DNA of 64,000 nucleotides from Pseudomonas ekonensis (GTDB lineage: Bacteria; Pseudomonadota; Gammaproteobacteria; Pseudomonadales; Pseudomonadaceae). Positions 38,571 to 45,961 of the stretch are shown here, in pieces (the first letter of the stretch is position 1; the number at the start of each line of letters is the position of its first letter). Location of the stretch: NCBI RefSeq assembly GCF_019145435.1, contig NZ_JAHSTS010000001.1, positions 248,001 to 312,000 of the forward strand. Direction: 5' to 3'. The notes beneath the pieces were generated by a model. The model was not told where the DNA came from and ran no database searches. It saw nothing but the letters and a program-made list of their open reading frames with translations. Made by a program: the position numbers and the translations under genes.

Positions 38571-39260
38571 ATGATCGGTGCCGAACTGCTGTCTTCCACG
38601 AGTCTGACCCTGGGCTGGCTGATCTATTTGCCGGTCTTGCTGTGGGCGGTCTGGAGCGCCTCGTGGGTCGAACTGTTCAGCGACAGCCGGCGTCAGCACC
38701 TGCTGTTCGGCACTGTGTTCGCGTTGTTTCTGTTGTGGCTGGTGCGCCGGGATTTCGATACCGGCGTGTCGTACCACTTCATCGGCATGACGGCGGTGAC
38801 GCTGCTGCTGGACTGGCCCTTGGCGATCGTCGGCGGGCTGGTGGCGCAGGCCGGGCTTGTGCTGCTCGGGCGCCAGGACCTGGCGGCGGTGGGGGTCAAC
38901 GGCACGTTGCTGATCCTGTTGCCGGTGCTCGTCACCGAATGCGTGGCGGTCCTGGTCGAGCGCGCCCAGCCACGCAACCCGTTCGTGTACATCTTCTGTT
39001 CCGGCTTCTTCGCCGCTGCGCTGGCGGCGCTGCTGTGCCTGGTGTCGAGCCTGGCGCTGCTGTGGTACGACGGCCTGTTCGCCCTGCCGGAATGGCTGGA
39101 AGACTTCATCGGCTACCTGTGGCTGCTGATCTTCCCCGAGGCGTTCATCAACGGCATGGTGATCAGCGCATTGGTGGTGTTCTGCCCGGAATGGCTGGAG
39201 ACCTTCAACCGCACCCGCTACCTTTCGGCGCCCTGGAAGGACGACGATCCCAAGTCTTGA
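38571..39260 (+). CDS. CbiM-like membrane protein (energy-coupling factor transporter permease family)
   Basis: A 229-residue protein with six or seven hydrophobic segments. YHFIGMTAVTLLLDWPLAIV and the FCSGFFAAALAALL region resemble the CbiM (PF01891) cobalt/nickel permease core, which corresponds to PA4535. The N-terminal metal-binding Met-His of true CbiM is not seen here, and no ATPase or CbiN/CbiQ partner gene is adjacent, so transport activity is doubtful. An N-terminal RBS (GAGGGAA) supports the start. Confidence 0.65.
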   Translation: MIGAELLSSTSLTLGWLIYLPVLLWAVWSASWVELFSDSRRQHLLFGTVFALFLLWLVRRDFDTGVSYHFIGMTAVTLLLDWPLAIVGGLVAQAGLVLLGRQDLAAVGVNGTLLILLPVLVTECVAVLVERAQPRNPFVYIFCSGFFAAALAALLCLVSSLALLWYDGLFALPEWLEDFIGYLWLLIFPEAFINGMVISALVVFCPEWLETFNRTRYLSAPWKDDDPKS

Positions 39261-39325
39261 CCCACATCAAATCCGCCGGCCGCCGTGCCTTCATGCTCGT
39301 TCGAATTCCTTCAGGAGCGAGCGGC

Positions 39326-39541
39326 ATGAGCGTTTACGAGTGGGCGAGGCAGGAGTTGCGTCAGAGTCTGGACATGGCGCAGGAGGTGGGGTTCGATCCG
39401 GGGCTGAGCCTGCGGGCCTTGCTCAGCGCGGTGGTGCAGCAGAGCAAGACCGTGCGCAACGCCGAAGACCTGGCCGACGAGTTGCGCTTTCTGGCGGAAA
39501 ACCTCGACGACGATCAGGACTACGGCTTCATGCGGCCCTGA
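39326..39541 (+). CDS. Small conserved hypothetical protein (PA4534-like)
   Basis: A 71-residue acidic, helical protein starting MSVYEWARQELRQSLDMAQE and ending DDDQDYGFMRP. AGGAGCG precedes the ATG by seven bases, which decides this start over the open frame upstream. I do not recognise a domain. It corresponds in position to PA4534, between the CbiM-like gene and yacG (convergent). Confidence 0.72.
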   Translation: MSVYEWARQELRQSLDMAQEVGFDPGLSLRALLSAVVQQSKTVRNAEDLADELRFLAENLDDDQDYGFMRP

Positions 39542-39548
39542 CGGCGGG

Positions 39549-39749
39549 TCAGTGGCGCGGGTCGAAATCGCCGGAGAACAGCTCATCCTCGGCGTCCGGG
39601 GCGACCGGGATCTTGTGTTCCTCCGAGGCCCAGGCACCGAGGTCGATCAGTTTGCAGCGGTCCGAGCAGAACGGCCGGTTGACGTTGCCGGCCACCCATT
39701 CCACGGGGGCGCCGCAGGTCGGGCAGTTGACGGTTGGGGTCTGGCTCAT
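39549..39749 (-). CDS. yacG: DNA gyrase inhibitor YacG (zinc finger)
   Basis: A 66-residue protein with a four-cysteine zinc site (CPTC near 9-12; CSDRC near 28-32) and the YacG signature [30 protein letters not shown] split over the finger. YacG binds GyrB and blocks DNA binding. Its start overlaps the coaE stop by 4 bases; coaE-yacG is a conserved pair. Confidence 0.93.
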   Translation of the reverse strand: MSQTPTVNCPTCGAPVEWVAGNVNRPFCSDRCKLIDLGAWASEEHKIPVAPDAEDELFSGDFDPRH

Positions 39750-40369
39750 GGCTGGCCTCCGGATAAAGTCAGGTAAAAGTGATGCAGGCGCTCGACCTCG
39801 CTGTGCAGCCAGGCGAGGTCGCGGTCGTTGACCACCACGTCATCGGCACGGCTCACACGGTCTTCGCGGCTGGATTGGGCCTTGAGGATCGCCTGGACCT
39901 GCTGTTCGCTGGTCTGGTCGCGTTGCAGGGTGCGTTCGATCTGCAGTTGCTCGGGGGCGTCGATCACCAGGATCCGCCGGGTCATCGCGTATTGCCCCGA
40001 CTCGATCAGCAGCGGCGAGACCAGGATCGCATACGGCGATTCTGCCAGCGCCAGGTGATGGGCGATTTCCTCGGCGATCAACGGATGCAGCAGCGCTTCG
40101 AGCCAGCGGCGCTCTTCGGGCACTTCGAAGATCAGCTTGCGCAGGGCGGCGCGGTTCAGCGTACCGTCGGCCTGCAGCACGGCAGGGCCGAAGTGTTCGG
40201 CGATCTTCGCCAGCGCCGGGCGCCCCGGCTCGACCACCCAACGTGCCGCGTGGTCGGCGTCCACCACGTGGATGCCGAGGTCGATGAAGTGCTGGGCGGC
40301 CGCGCTCTTGCCGCTGCCGATGCCGCCGGTCAGGCCGAGAATCCAGGGTTTTTCCACAGGGGTATTCAT
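39746..40369 (-). CDS. coaE: Dephospho-CoA kinase
   Basis: A 207-residue P-loop kinase for the last step of CoA synthesis: Walker [12 protein letters not shown] near residue 12, then [16 protein letters not shown] and [19 protein letters not shown]. It overlaps pilD by 4 bases (ATGA) and yacG likewise, forming pilB-pilC-pilD-coaE-yacG. Confidence 0.96.
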   Translation of the reverse strand: MNTPVEKPWILGLTGGIGSGKSAAAQHFIDLGIHVVDADHAARWVVEPGRPALAKIAEHFGPAVLQADGTLNRAALRKLIFEVPEERRWLEALLHPLIAEEIAHHLALAESPYAILVSPLLIESGQYAMTRRILVIDAPEQLQIERTLQRDQTSEQQVQAILKAQSSREDRVSRADDVVVNDRDLAWLHSEVERLHHFYLTLSGGQP

Positions 40370-41238
40370 TTCAAACCGACAAACTGCCAATAGAAGGCCG
40401 TCATTTGACCACCCCAGAGCATGGCAATCCAGCCGGCGATCGCCAGATAAGGGCCGAAGGGGATCGGCGTCGAGGCGTTGCGGTCGCGCAGCCGCAGCAG
40501 AATGATGCCGATGACCGCGCCCACCAGCGACGACAGCAGGATGGTCAACGGCAGGATCTGCCAGCCGCCCCAGGCGCCGAGCATCGCCAGCAGCTTGAAG
40601 TCGCCGTGGCCGATGCCGTCCTTGCCGGTGAGCAGCTTGAACAGCCAGAACACCGACCACAGGGACAGGTAGCCGGCCACCGCCCCCCACAACGCATCGT
40701 GCAGCGACGTGAACAGGCCGAAGCTGTTGACGATCAGGCCCAGCCACAGCAGCGGCAGCACCAGCACGTCGGGCAGCAACTGGTGCTCGGTGTCGATCAG
40801 GCTCATCGCCAGCAAGCCCCAGGTCAGCACCGTCAGCAGGCACGCGGGCCAGCCGAACCCCAGGTGCCAGGCGATGAAGGCCGTGAGCAGGCCGCAGGCC
40901 AGTTCCGTCAGCGGATAGCGTTTGCCGATGGGCGCGGCGCAGGCCGAACAGCGTCCGCGCAGCCACAGGTAACTGAACAGCGGAATGTTTTCCCACGCAA
41001 GGATGCGGTGGGCGCAATGCGGGCACTGCGAGGCCGGCAGCATCAGGTTGTAGGTGGGCAGCGGCGTTTCGCCGGGCATCCCCAGGATGTCGCGGGCCTG
41101 CTGGCGCCATTCGCGCTCGAGCATCTTCGGCAGGCGCCAGACCAGCACGTTGAGGAAGCTGCCGACCACCAGCCCCAGCAGCAGGGCGGTGCACACGAAG
41201 GCCAGCGGATACAGGGCAAACAGTTCGTCGAAGGGCAT
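40366..41238 (-). CDS. pilD: Type IV prepilin peptidase / N-methyltransferase PilD
   Basis: A 290-residue inner membrane aspartyl protease with the cytoplasmic zinc-binding pair of CxxC motifs (CPHC and CSAC near 73 and 98) and the catalytic aspartates in [14 protein letters not shown] and [16 protein letters not shown]. It cleaves and N-methylates all the prepilins encoded here and usually type II secretion pseudopilins too. It lies immediately after pilC. Confidence 0.96.
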   Translation of the reverse strand: MPFDELFALYPLAFVCTALLLGLVVGSFLNVLVWRLPKMLEREWRQQARDILGMPGETPLPTYNLMLPASQCPHCAHRILAWENIPLFSYLWLRGRCSACAAPIGKRYPLTELACGLLTAFIAWHLGFGWPACLLTVLTWGLLAMSLIDTEHQLLPDVLVLPLLWLGLIVNSFGLFTSLHDALWGAVAGYLSLWSVFWLFKLLTGKDGIGHGDFKLLAMLGAWGGWQILPLTILLSSLVGAVIGIILLRLRDRNASTPIPFGPYLAIAGWIAMLWGGQMTAFYWQFVGLK

Positions 41239-41239
41239 G

Positions 41240-42457
41240 TCAGATCGCTGAGCCGAGTTGGAAGATCGGCAGGTACATGGCCACGACCAGCCCGCCGACG
41301 ATCACCCCCAGCACCACCATGATGAACGGCTCCATCAGGCTGGTGAGGTTGTCGACCATGTTATCCACTTCGTCCTCGTAAAACCCGGCGACTTTGGCGA
41401 GCATGTCGTCAAGGGCGCCGGACTCCTCGCCGATGGCGGTCATCTGCACCGCCATGTTGGGGAACACTCCGGTGCTGCGCATCGAGAAATTCAACTGCAT
41501 GCCGGTGGACACGTCCTGGCGGATGCGCAGCACCGCGTTCTTGAACACCACGTTGCCGGTGGCGCCGGCCACCGAGTCCAGCGCCTCGACCAGCGGCACC
41601 CCGGCGGCGAACGTGGTCGAGAGGGTGCGGGCGAACCGCGCCACGGCGGACTTGTACATCAGCGTACCCACCAGCGGCAGCTTCAGCAGCCAGGCGTCCC
41701 GGCGGTCGCGCAGGGCCTGGGAGCGTTTCAGCGCGTGGCGCGTGCCGAAGAACGCGGCGACCAGGGCCGCCAGGATCGCCCACCACCATTGCTGCATGAA
41801 CTCCGAGAGCGCGATCACCATCAGGGTGAAGGCCGGCAGTTCGGCGCCGAACCCGGAGAACACCGACTGGAATTGCGGCACCACCTTGACCAGCAGGATC
41901 CCGGTGACCACCGCCGCCACCAGCACCACGGCGGCGGGGTAGGTCATGGCCTTCTTGATCTTGGCCTTGAGGCTTTCGCTCTTTTCCTTGTAGGTCGCGA
42001 CCCGTTCCAGCAGCGTGTCGAGGGCCCCGGACTGCTCGCCGGCATCCACCAGGTTGCAGTAGAGCTCGTCGAAATGCTGCGGTTTCTTGCGCAGGGCGGC
42101 GGCGAAGCTGTTGCCGGCGGCGACTTCCTGCTTCACCTCGTCCACCAGCTTGCGCATGGCCGGGTTCTCGAAGCCCTCGCCGATGATGTCGAACGACTGC
42201 AGCAGCGGCACGCCGGCCTTCATCATGGTCGCCATCTGCCGGGTGAACAGCGCGATGTCCTGGGCCTTGATGCGTTGGCCGAAGCTGAGCAGCGAGGCGG
42301 ACTTCTTGCGCACCTTGCCGGGGTTGATCCCTTGCTTGCGCAACTGCGCCTTGATCAGCGCCGGGTTCTGCCCGCTCAGTTCGCCGGTCACCTTGCCGCC
42401 TTTCTTGTCCGTGCCTTCCCAGGCGTACACGCTGGTTTTCGCTGCCTTGACCGCCAT
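41240..42457 (-). CDS. pilC: Type IV pilus inner membrane platform protein PilC
   Basis: A 405-residue GspF-family protein with two repeated cytoplasmic T2SF domains (FTRQMATMMKAGVPLLQSFDII and FARTLSTTFAAGVPLVEALDSV) and three transmembrane helices. It couples PilB ATPase motion to PilA insertion. One base separates it from pilD and two from pilB. Confidence 0.96.
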   Translation of the reverse strand: MAVKAAKTSVYAWEGTDKKGGKVTGELSGQNPALIKAQLRKQGINPGKVRKKSASLLSFGQRIKAQDIALFTRQMATMMKAGVPLLQSFDIIGEGFENPAMRKLVDEVKQEVAAGNSFAAALRKKPQHFDELYCNLVDAGEQSGALDTLLERVATYKEKSESLKAKIKKAMTYPAAVVLVAAVVTGILLVKVVPQFQSVFSGFGAELPAFTLMVIALSEFMQQWWWAILAALVAAFFGTRHALKRSQALRDRRDAWLLKLPLVGTLMYKSAVARFARTLSTTFAAGVPLVEALDSVAGATGNVVFKNAVLRIRQDVSTGMQLNFSMRSTGVFPNMAVQMTAIGEESGALDDMLAKVAGFYEDEVDNMVDNLTSLMEPFIMVVLGVIVGGLVVAMYLPIFQLGSAI

Positions 42458-42459
42458 GT

Positions 42460-44160
42460 TCAGTCCTTGGTGACCCGGTTGATTTCCTCAAGGCTGGTGA
42501 TGCCTTGCATGGCCTTGATCAGGCCGGAGGTGCGCAGGTCGTTGAAGCCGTCCCGGCGCATCTGGGTGTCGATGTCCAGCGAGTTGCCTTCGGCCATGAT
42601 CAGCCGTTGCAGTTCGGCGGTGTTCTTCACCACCTCGTAGATGCCCACGCGCCCCTTGTAGCCGCCGTTGCAGTGGTCGCAGCCGGCAGGCTCATAGAGC
42701 GTGAAATGGCCGATGCGTTCCTCGGGGAAGCCTTCCTTGAGCAAGGTCTCCCGGGGGATCTCGGCGGGGCGGCGGCAGTGGCTGCACAGCTTGCGGGCCA
42801 GGCGCTGGGCGATGATCAGGCTGACCGAGGTGGCGATGTTGAAGCCGGGGATGCCCATGTTGTGCAGGCGGGTCAGCGTCTCGGCGGCGCTGTTGGTGTG
42901 CAGGGTTGAGAGCACCAGGTGGCCGGTCTGCGCGGCCTTGATGGCGATCTCCGCCGTTTCGAGGTCGCGGATCTCGCCGACCATGATCACGTCCGGATCC
43001 TGGCGCAGGAACGAGCGCAGGGCCTGGGCGAAGTCCATCCCCTGTTTCGGGTTGACGTTGACCTGGTTGATGCCTTCCATGTTGATCTCCACCGGGTCTT
43101 CGGCGGTGGAGATGTTGATGTCGACGGTGTTGAGGATGTTCAGCCCCGTGTAAAGCGACACGGTCTTGCCCGAACCGGTGGGGCCGGTGACCAGGATCAT
43201 GCCCTGGGGCTGCTTGAGGGCGGCCATGTACAGGTCTTTCTGCTCCGGCTCGTAGCCGAGGGCGTCGATGCCGATCTGCGCGCTGGAGGGGTCGAGGATC
43301 CGCATCACCACCTTTTCGCCCCACAGGGTGGGCAGGGTGTTGACCCGGAAATCGATCGACTTGCTCTTGGACAGGCGCATCTTGATCCGCCCGTCCTGGG
43401 GCTTGCGGCGTTCGGAGATGTCGAGGCTGGCCATGACCTTCAGGCGCGCGGCGATCCGGCCGGCCAGCTGGATCGGCGGCCGGGCCGCTTCGCGCAGGAT
43501 GCCGTCGGTGCGCATCCGCACCCGGTAGTTCTTTTCGTAGGGCTCGAAATGCAGGTCGGACGAGCCGCTCTTGATCGCGTCCAGCAGCATCTTGTGGACA
43601 AAGCGCACCACCGGCGCATCGTCGGCGTCGAGCCCGCCGATGGCGTCCTGACGGCTGTCGTCGACGGACTCGACGTCCAGGCCGTCCAGGTCGACGTCGG
43701 CCATCTCCTCAAGGCCGGTGGCGTGGGTGTCGAAGAACTTTTCGATGGCGTCGGTGAGCTTGTCGTCCTCCACCAGGATGGCCTCGGTGCTCAGGCCGGT
43801 GCTGAACTGGATGTCGTTGATCGCCTGCTGGTTGCTCGGGTCGGAGATCCCCACGAACAGCTTGTTGCCGCGCCGCCACAGGGGCAGCGCGTGGTGCTGG
43901 CGCACCAGTTTTTCGCTGACCAGGCCTTTGGGCTGGGTTTCCTTGTCCAGGCAGTTGAGGTCCAGGTAGGCCACGCCGAAATGCTCCGAGGCGATCTCGG
44001 CCACCTGCCAGCTTTTCACCAGTTTGTTCTGCACCAGATAGCTGACCAGCGACAAGCGGTTGCGCTGGGCCTGTTGCCAGGCTTGCTGCGCGCTTTTTTC
44101 CGTCAGCAGTTCGGCCTGCACCAGTTGCTTGGCCAGACCGCTCAGAGCGATGTCATTCAT
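42460..44160 (-). CDS. pilB: Type IV pilus extension ATPase PilB
   Basis: A 566-residue GspE-family ATPase. N-terminal MshEN domain (about 10-150), then the ATPase core with Walker A GPTGSGKT, Asp box, Walker B (DPDVIMVGEIRDLETAEI) and the tetracysteine zinc motif CSHC ... CDHC. MshEN domains can bind c-di-GMP when RLGxx motifs are conserved; here the N-terminal repeat retains QRNRLSLVSYLVQNKLV, so binding is possible. Divergent from pilA. Confidence 0.96.
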   Translation of the reverse strand: MNDIALSGLAKQLVQAELLTEKSAQQAWQQAQRNRLSLVSYLVQNKLVKSWQVAEIASEHFGVAYLDLNCLDKETQPKGLVSEKLVRQHHALPLWRRGNKLFVGISDPSNQQAINDIQFSTGLSTEAILVEDDKLTDAIEKFFDTHATGLEEMADVDLDGLDVESVDDSRQDAIGGLDADDAPVVRFVHKMLLDAIKSGSSDLHFEPYEKNYRVRMRTDGILREAARPPIQLAGRIAARLKVMASLDISERRKPQDGRIKMRLSKSKSIDFRVNTLPTLWGEKVVMRILDPSSAQIGIDALGYEPEQKDLYMAALKQPQGMILVTGPTGSGKTVSLYTGLNILNTVDINISTAEDPVEINMEGINQVNVNPKQGMDFAQALRSFLRQDPDVIMVGEIRDLETAEIAIKAAQTGHLVLSTLHTNSAAETLTRLHNMGIPGFNIATSVSLIIAQRLARKLCSHCRRPAEIPRETLLKEGFPEERIGHFTLYEPAGCDHCNGGYKGRVGIYEVVKNTAELQRLIMAEGNSLDIDTQMRRDGFNDLRTSGLIKAMQGITSLEEINRVTKD

Positions 44161-44204
44161 GGGGATCCCGGACGCAGACAGTTCATGACTTATAGCCTAG
44201 ACAA

Positions 44205-44248
44205 GTGACAGCGCCAAACCTGTGGGGTGCAGGTGACAAAAAGTGTCA
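44205..44248 (+). promoter_or_regulatory. Probable PilR binding sites upstream of pilA
   Basis: TGACA at 44206-44210 and an inverted pair TGACA-N5-TGTCA at 44234-44248. The pair lies about 100-115 bases upstream of the predicted pilA transcription start, a normal enhancer distance; P. aeruginosa PilR recognises TGTC-type repeats. Confidence 0.55.
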
Positions 44249-44321
44249 GATACTGCGGTTCAAGGCTGTAGGACGCGCTTCGGGCATGCCGCCGCGCCCC
44301 GCCTTCAGGGCCTGCAAGGGA

Positions 44322-44339
44322 TTGGCACGGGCTGTGCTG
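44322..44339 (+). promoter_or_regulatory. Sigma-54 promoter of pilA
   Basis: TTGGCACGGGCTGTGCTG carries the invariant GG (44324-44325) and GC (44336-44337) with exactly 10 bases between. The predicted start is near 44349, about 38 bases before pilA. This agrees with PilR control known for P. aeruginosa pilA. Confidence 0.85.
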
Positions 44340-44386
44340 AGTCGTGTTCAGACCATGAGATTCCGACTCATGCAAGGAGCGTGTCT

Positions 44387-44806
44387 ATGAAGAAACAACA
44401 AGGTTTCACTCTGATCGAGCTGCTGATCGTCGTGGCGATCATCGGTATCCTGGCGACCATCGCGCTGCCGCAGTACTCCAAGTACCAGGCCCGTTCGAAA
44501 GTGACGGCGGGGCTGGCGGAGATCAGCGCCATGAAGGTGCCGTTCGAGGACACCATCAATCAAGGCACCGACCCGACGCTGACGCTGGTGGCCGGCAGCG
44601 CCACGGCAACCACGTCCAACTGCGGCACCCTGGCGGCCTCGGGCACGGCCTCCACAGGGGCCGGCACCATCACCTGCACGCTGGCCAATGCCCCGGGTCC
44701 GGTGCTGGGCAAAACCATCACCCTGACCCGCACCGCCGCCACCGGCTGGAGCTGCGCGACCACGGCAGCCCAGGACTACGCGCCGAAGGGCTGCACCGGG
44801 ACCTGA
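44387..44806 (+). CDS. pilA: Type IV major pilin PilA
   Basis: A 139-residue type IVa pilin with the six-residue leader MKKQQG cut before FTLIELLIVVAIIGILATIA (Glu5 present). Four cysteines in the C-terminal half (NCGTL, TCTLA, WSCAT, KGCTG) would give two disulfides; the last two form the D-loop near the end. AAGGAGCG supports the start; the longer frame from 44243 crosses the promoter and is not coding. It faces away from pilBCD as in P. aeruginosa. Confidence 0.94.
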   Translation: MKKQQGFTLIELLIVVAIIGILATIALPQYSKYQARSKVTAGLAEISAMKVPFEDTINQGTDPTLTLVAGSATATTSNCGTLAASGTASTGAGTITCTLANAPGPVLGKTITLTRTAATGWSCATTAAQDYAPKGCTGT

Positions 44807-44825
44807 GGGTTGCGATGCGTCACCC

Positions 44826-44856
44826 GAATGCCCCGCCTTGCGGGGCATTCTGTTTT
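44826..44856 (+). terminator. Intrinsic terminator of pilA
   Basis: GAATGCCCCGC pairs perfectly with GCGGGGCATTC around CTT, followed by TGTTTT. Confidence 0.87.
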
Positions 44857-44904
44857 CCGGGCAGCGCAAAAGCCTGAATTGTTTCAGTGCCTTAGGAACT
44901 TTTC

Positions 44905-44961
44905 AGGAATCCGCAAGTTGCATGCAGAACGGATCGCGGTCATGCAAATTGCATGATTCCG
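44905..44961. repeat. Paired inverted repeat upstream of the BON-domain gene
   Basis: A 21-base unit (44905-44925, GGAATCCGCAAGTTGCATG core) recurs in inverted form at 44940-44961 with one-base length difference; the right half itself is a near-perfect 17-bp palindrome TCATGCAAATTGCATGA. It lies 60-110 bases upstream of a sigma-54-type promoter, which suggests an activator binding region. Confidence 0.65.
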
Positions 44962-45017
44962 TCAACCTGGTATTTTTATAAATCATTGATTTTTAAGGAT
45001 TTATTTTTGTAGGGAAG

Positions 45018-45034
45018 TTGGCACAGCGTTCGCA
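45018..45034 (+). promoter_or_regulatory. Sigma-54 type promoter of the BON-domain gene
   Basis: TTGGCACAGCGTTCGCA has GG at 45020-45021 and GC at 45032-45033 with 10 bases between. The predicted start is near 45045, giving a 54-nt leader with ACAGGAG before the gene. Confidence 0.65.
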
Positions 45035-45098
45035 ATATCTCCAGTAACCTGCTGACAAGAAGCGCAGCAGACTTTTCAGAAAAACAGGAGTTACTCGT

Positions 45099-45455
45099 AT
45101 GAAGAAGTTCGCTATCACTGCCGCTGCTGCTACCGCGCTGACTCTGACCATGGCCACCGGCGCATTCGCCCAGTCCACCCAGACGGCTCAGGCGCCCATG
45201 ACGCTGGCAGCCGGCGAAATGACCAAAGCCAAGGAAGCCACTTCCGATACCTGGATCACCACCAAGGTCAAAGCTGACCTGGTCACCGAAAAAGGCATTC
45301 CCGGCACCGACATCAAGGTCGAAACCAACAAAGGCGTGGTGTCCCTGTCGTCCACCGTCGCCGTGACCGATTCGCAGAAAGAGATGGCGGTCGCGATCGC
45401 CAAGAAAATCAAAGGCGTCAAGGCGGTTTCCGCCGACGGCCTCAAAGCCGAGTAA
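45099..45455 (+). CDS. Periplasmic BON-domain protein
   Basis: A 118-residue protein with a signal peptide (MKKFAITAAAATALTLTMATGAFA) and one BON domain (about 48-116: DTWITTKVKADLVTEKGIPG, then VVSLSSTVAVTDSQKEMAVAI and GVKAVSADGL). It resembles single-BON OsmY-like proteins that protect the envelope under osmotic or membrane stress; substrate is unknown. Regulation appears to be by sigma-54, which is not usual for OsmY. Confidence 0.85.
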   Translation: MKKFAITAAAATALTLTMATGAFAQSTQTAQAPMTLAAGEMTKAKEATSDTWITTKVKADLVTEKGIPGTDIKVETNKGVVSLSSTVAVTDSQKEMAVAIAKKIKGVKAVSADGLKAE

Positions 45456-45615
45456 GGCAAGGCTTCTCGCCTGGACGGGAGGAGGCGCGACAGGCGATCC
45501 GTGCAATACGTCTGCCGCACTTGAAGTTCATGCGAACGGCCACAAGGATGTGGCCAATGCGGGCCCCGGTTGATTGCCGGGGCCCGTTTCATTTTGGGCT
45601 AATGCATAGCGGCAG

Positions 45616-45645
45616 CGGGTGCCTGGGCTGGCTCCCATAGGGAAA
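45616..45645. repeat. Degenerate REP-like element
   Basis: GCCTGGGCTGGCTCCCATAGG is a partial match to the REP core and lies in the convergent gap between the BON and DUF2845 genes. The rest of the gap shows nothing distinct except a GGCCCCGG/CCGGGGCCC stem near 45561-45588. Confidence 0.4.
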
Positions 45646-45664
45646 GGCAGCGGGCAAGGGGACT

Positions 45665-45961
45665 TCAGTTGCCGCGCTTGCTGTTGATCTGTTTCAGGCG
45701 GTTGCCCTCGAAACGCAGGTACTGGTACATGCCGTTGCTCGGGCCGTAGGTCCATTCCTCGACCTGGAACTCTTCGCGGCGGTCGGCGCTGCGCTTGTAG
45801 CCCAACAGGTCACGGCTCAGCGGCTCGCCGCACTTGTGCAGCACTTCGCTGGCGCGGTCGCCGAGGCTGACCAGTTGGCTGCCGCAGCGCAGGGTGTCGG
45901 ACGCAGACGCCTGGCCTGCGGCCAGCGCCAAGAGGATTGCGGGCAGACATTTGCGGTTCAT
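45665..45961 (-). CDS. DUF2845 domain periplasmic protein
   Basis: A 98-residue protein with a signal peptide (MNRKCLPAILLALAAGQASA) and the DUF2845 pattern: LRCGSQLVSLGDRASEVLHKCGEPL, then EEWTYGPSNGMYQYLRFEGNRL. Two conserved cysteines (LRC, HKC) may form a disulfide. Function is unknown. Its start (ATG 45961, or ATG 45964) overlaps the stop of the DUF748 gene, so the two are translationally coupled. Confidence 0.82.
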   Translation of the reverse strand: MNRKCLPAILLALAAGQASASDTLRCGSQLVSLGDRASEVLHKCGEPLSRDLLGYKRSADRREEFQVEEWTYGPSNGMYQYLRFEGNRLKQINSKRGN

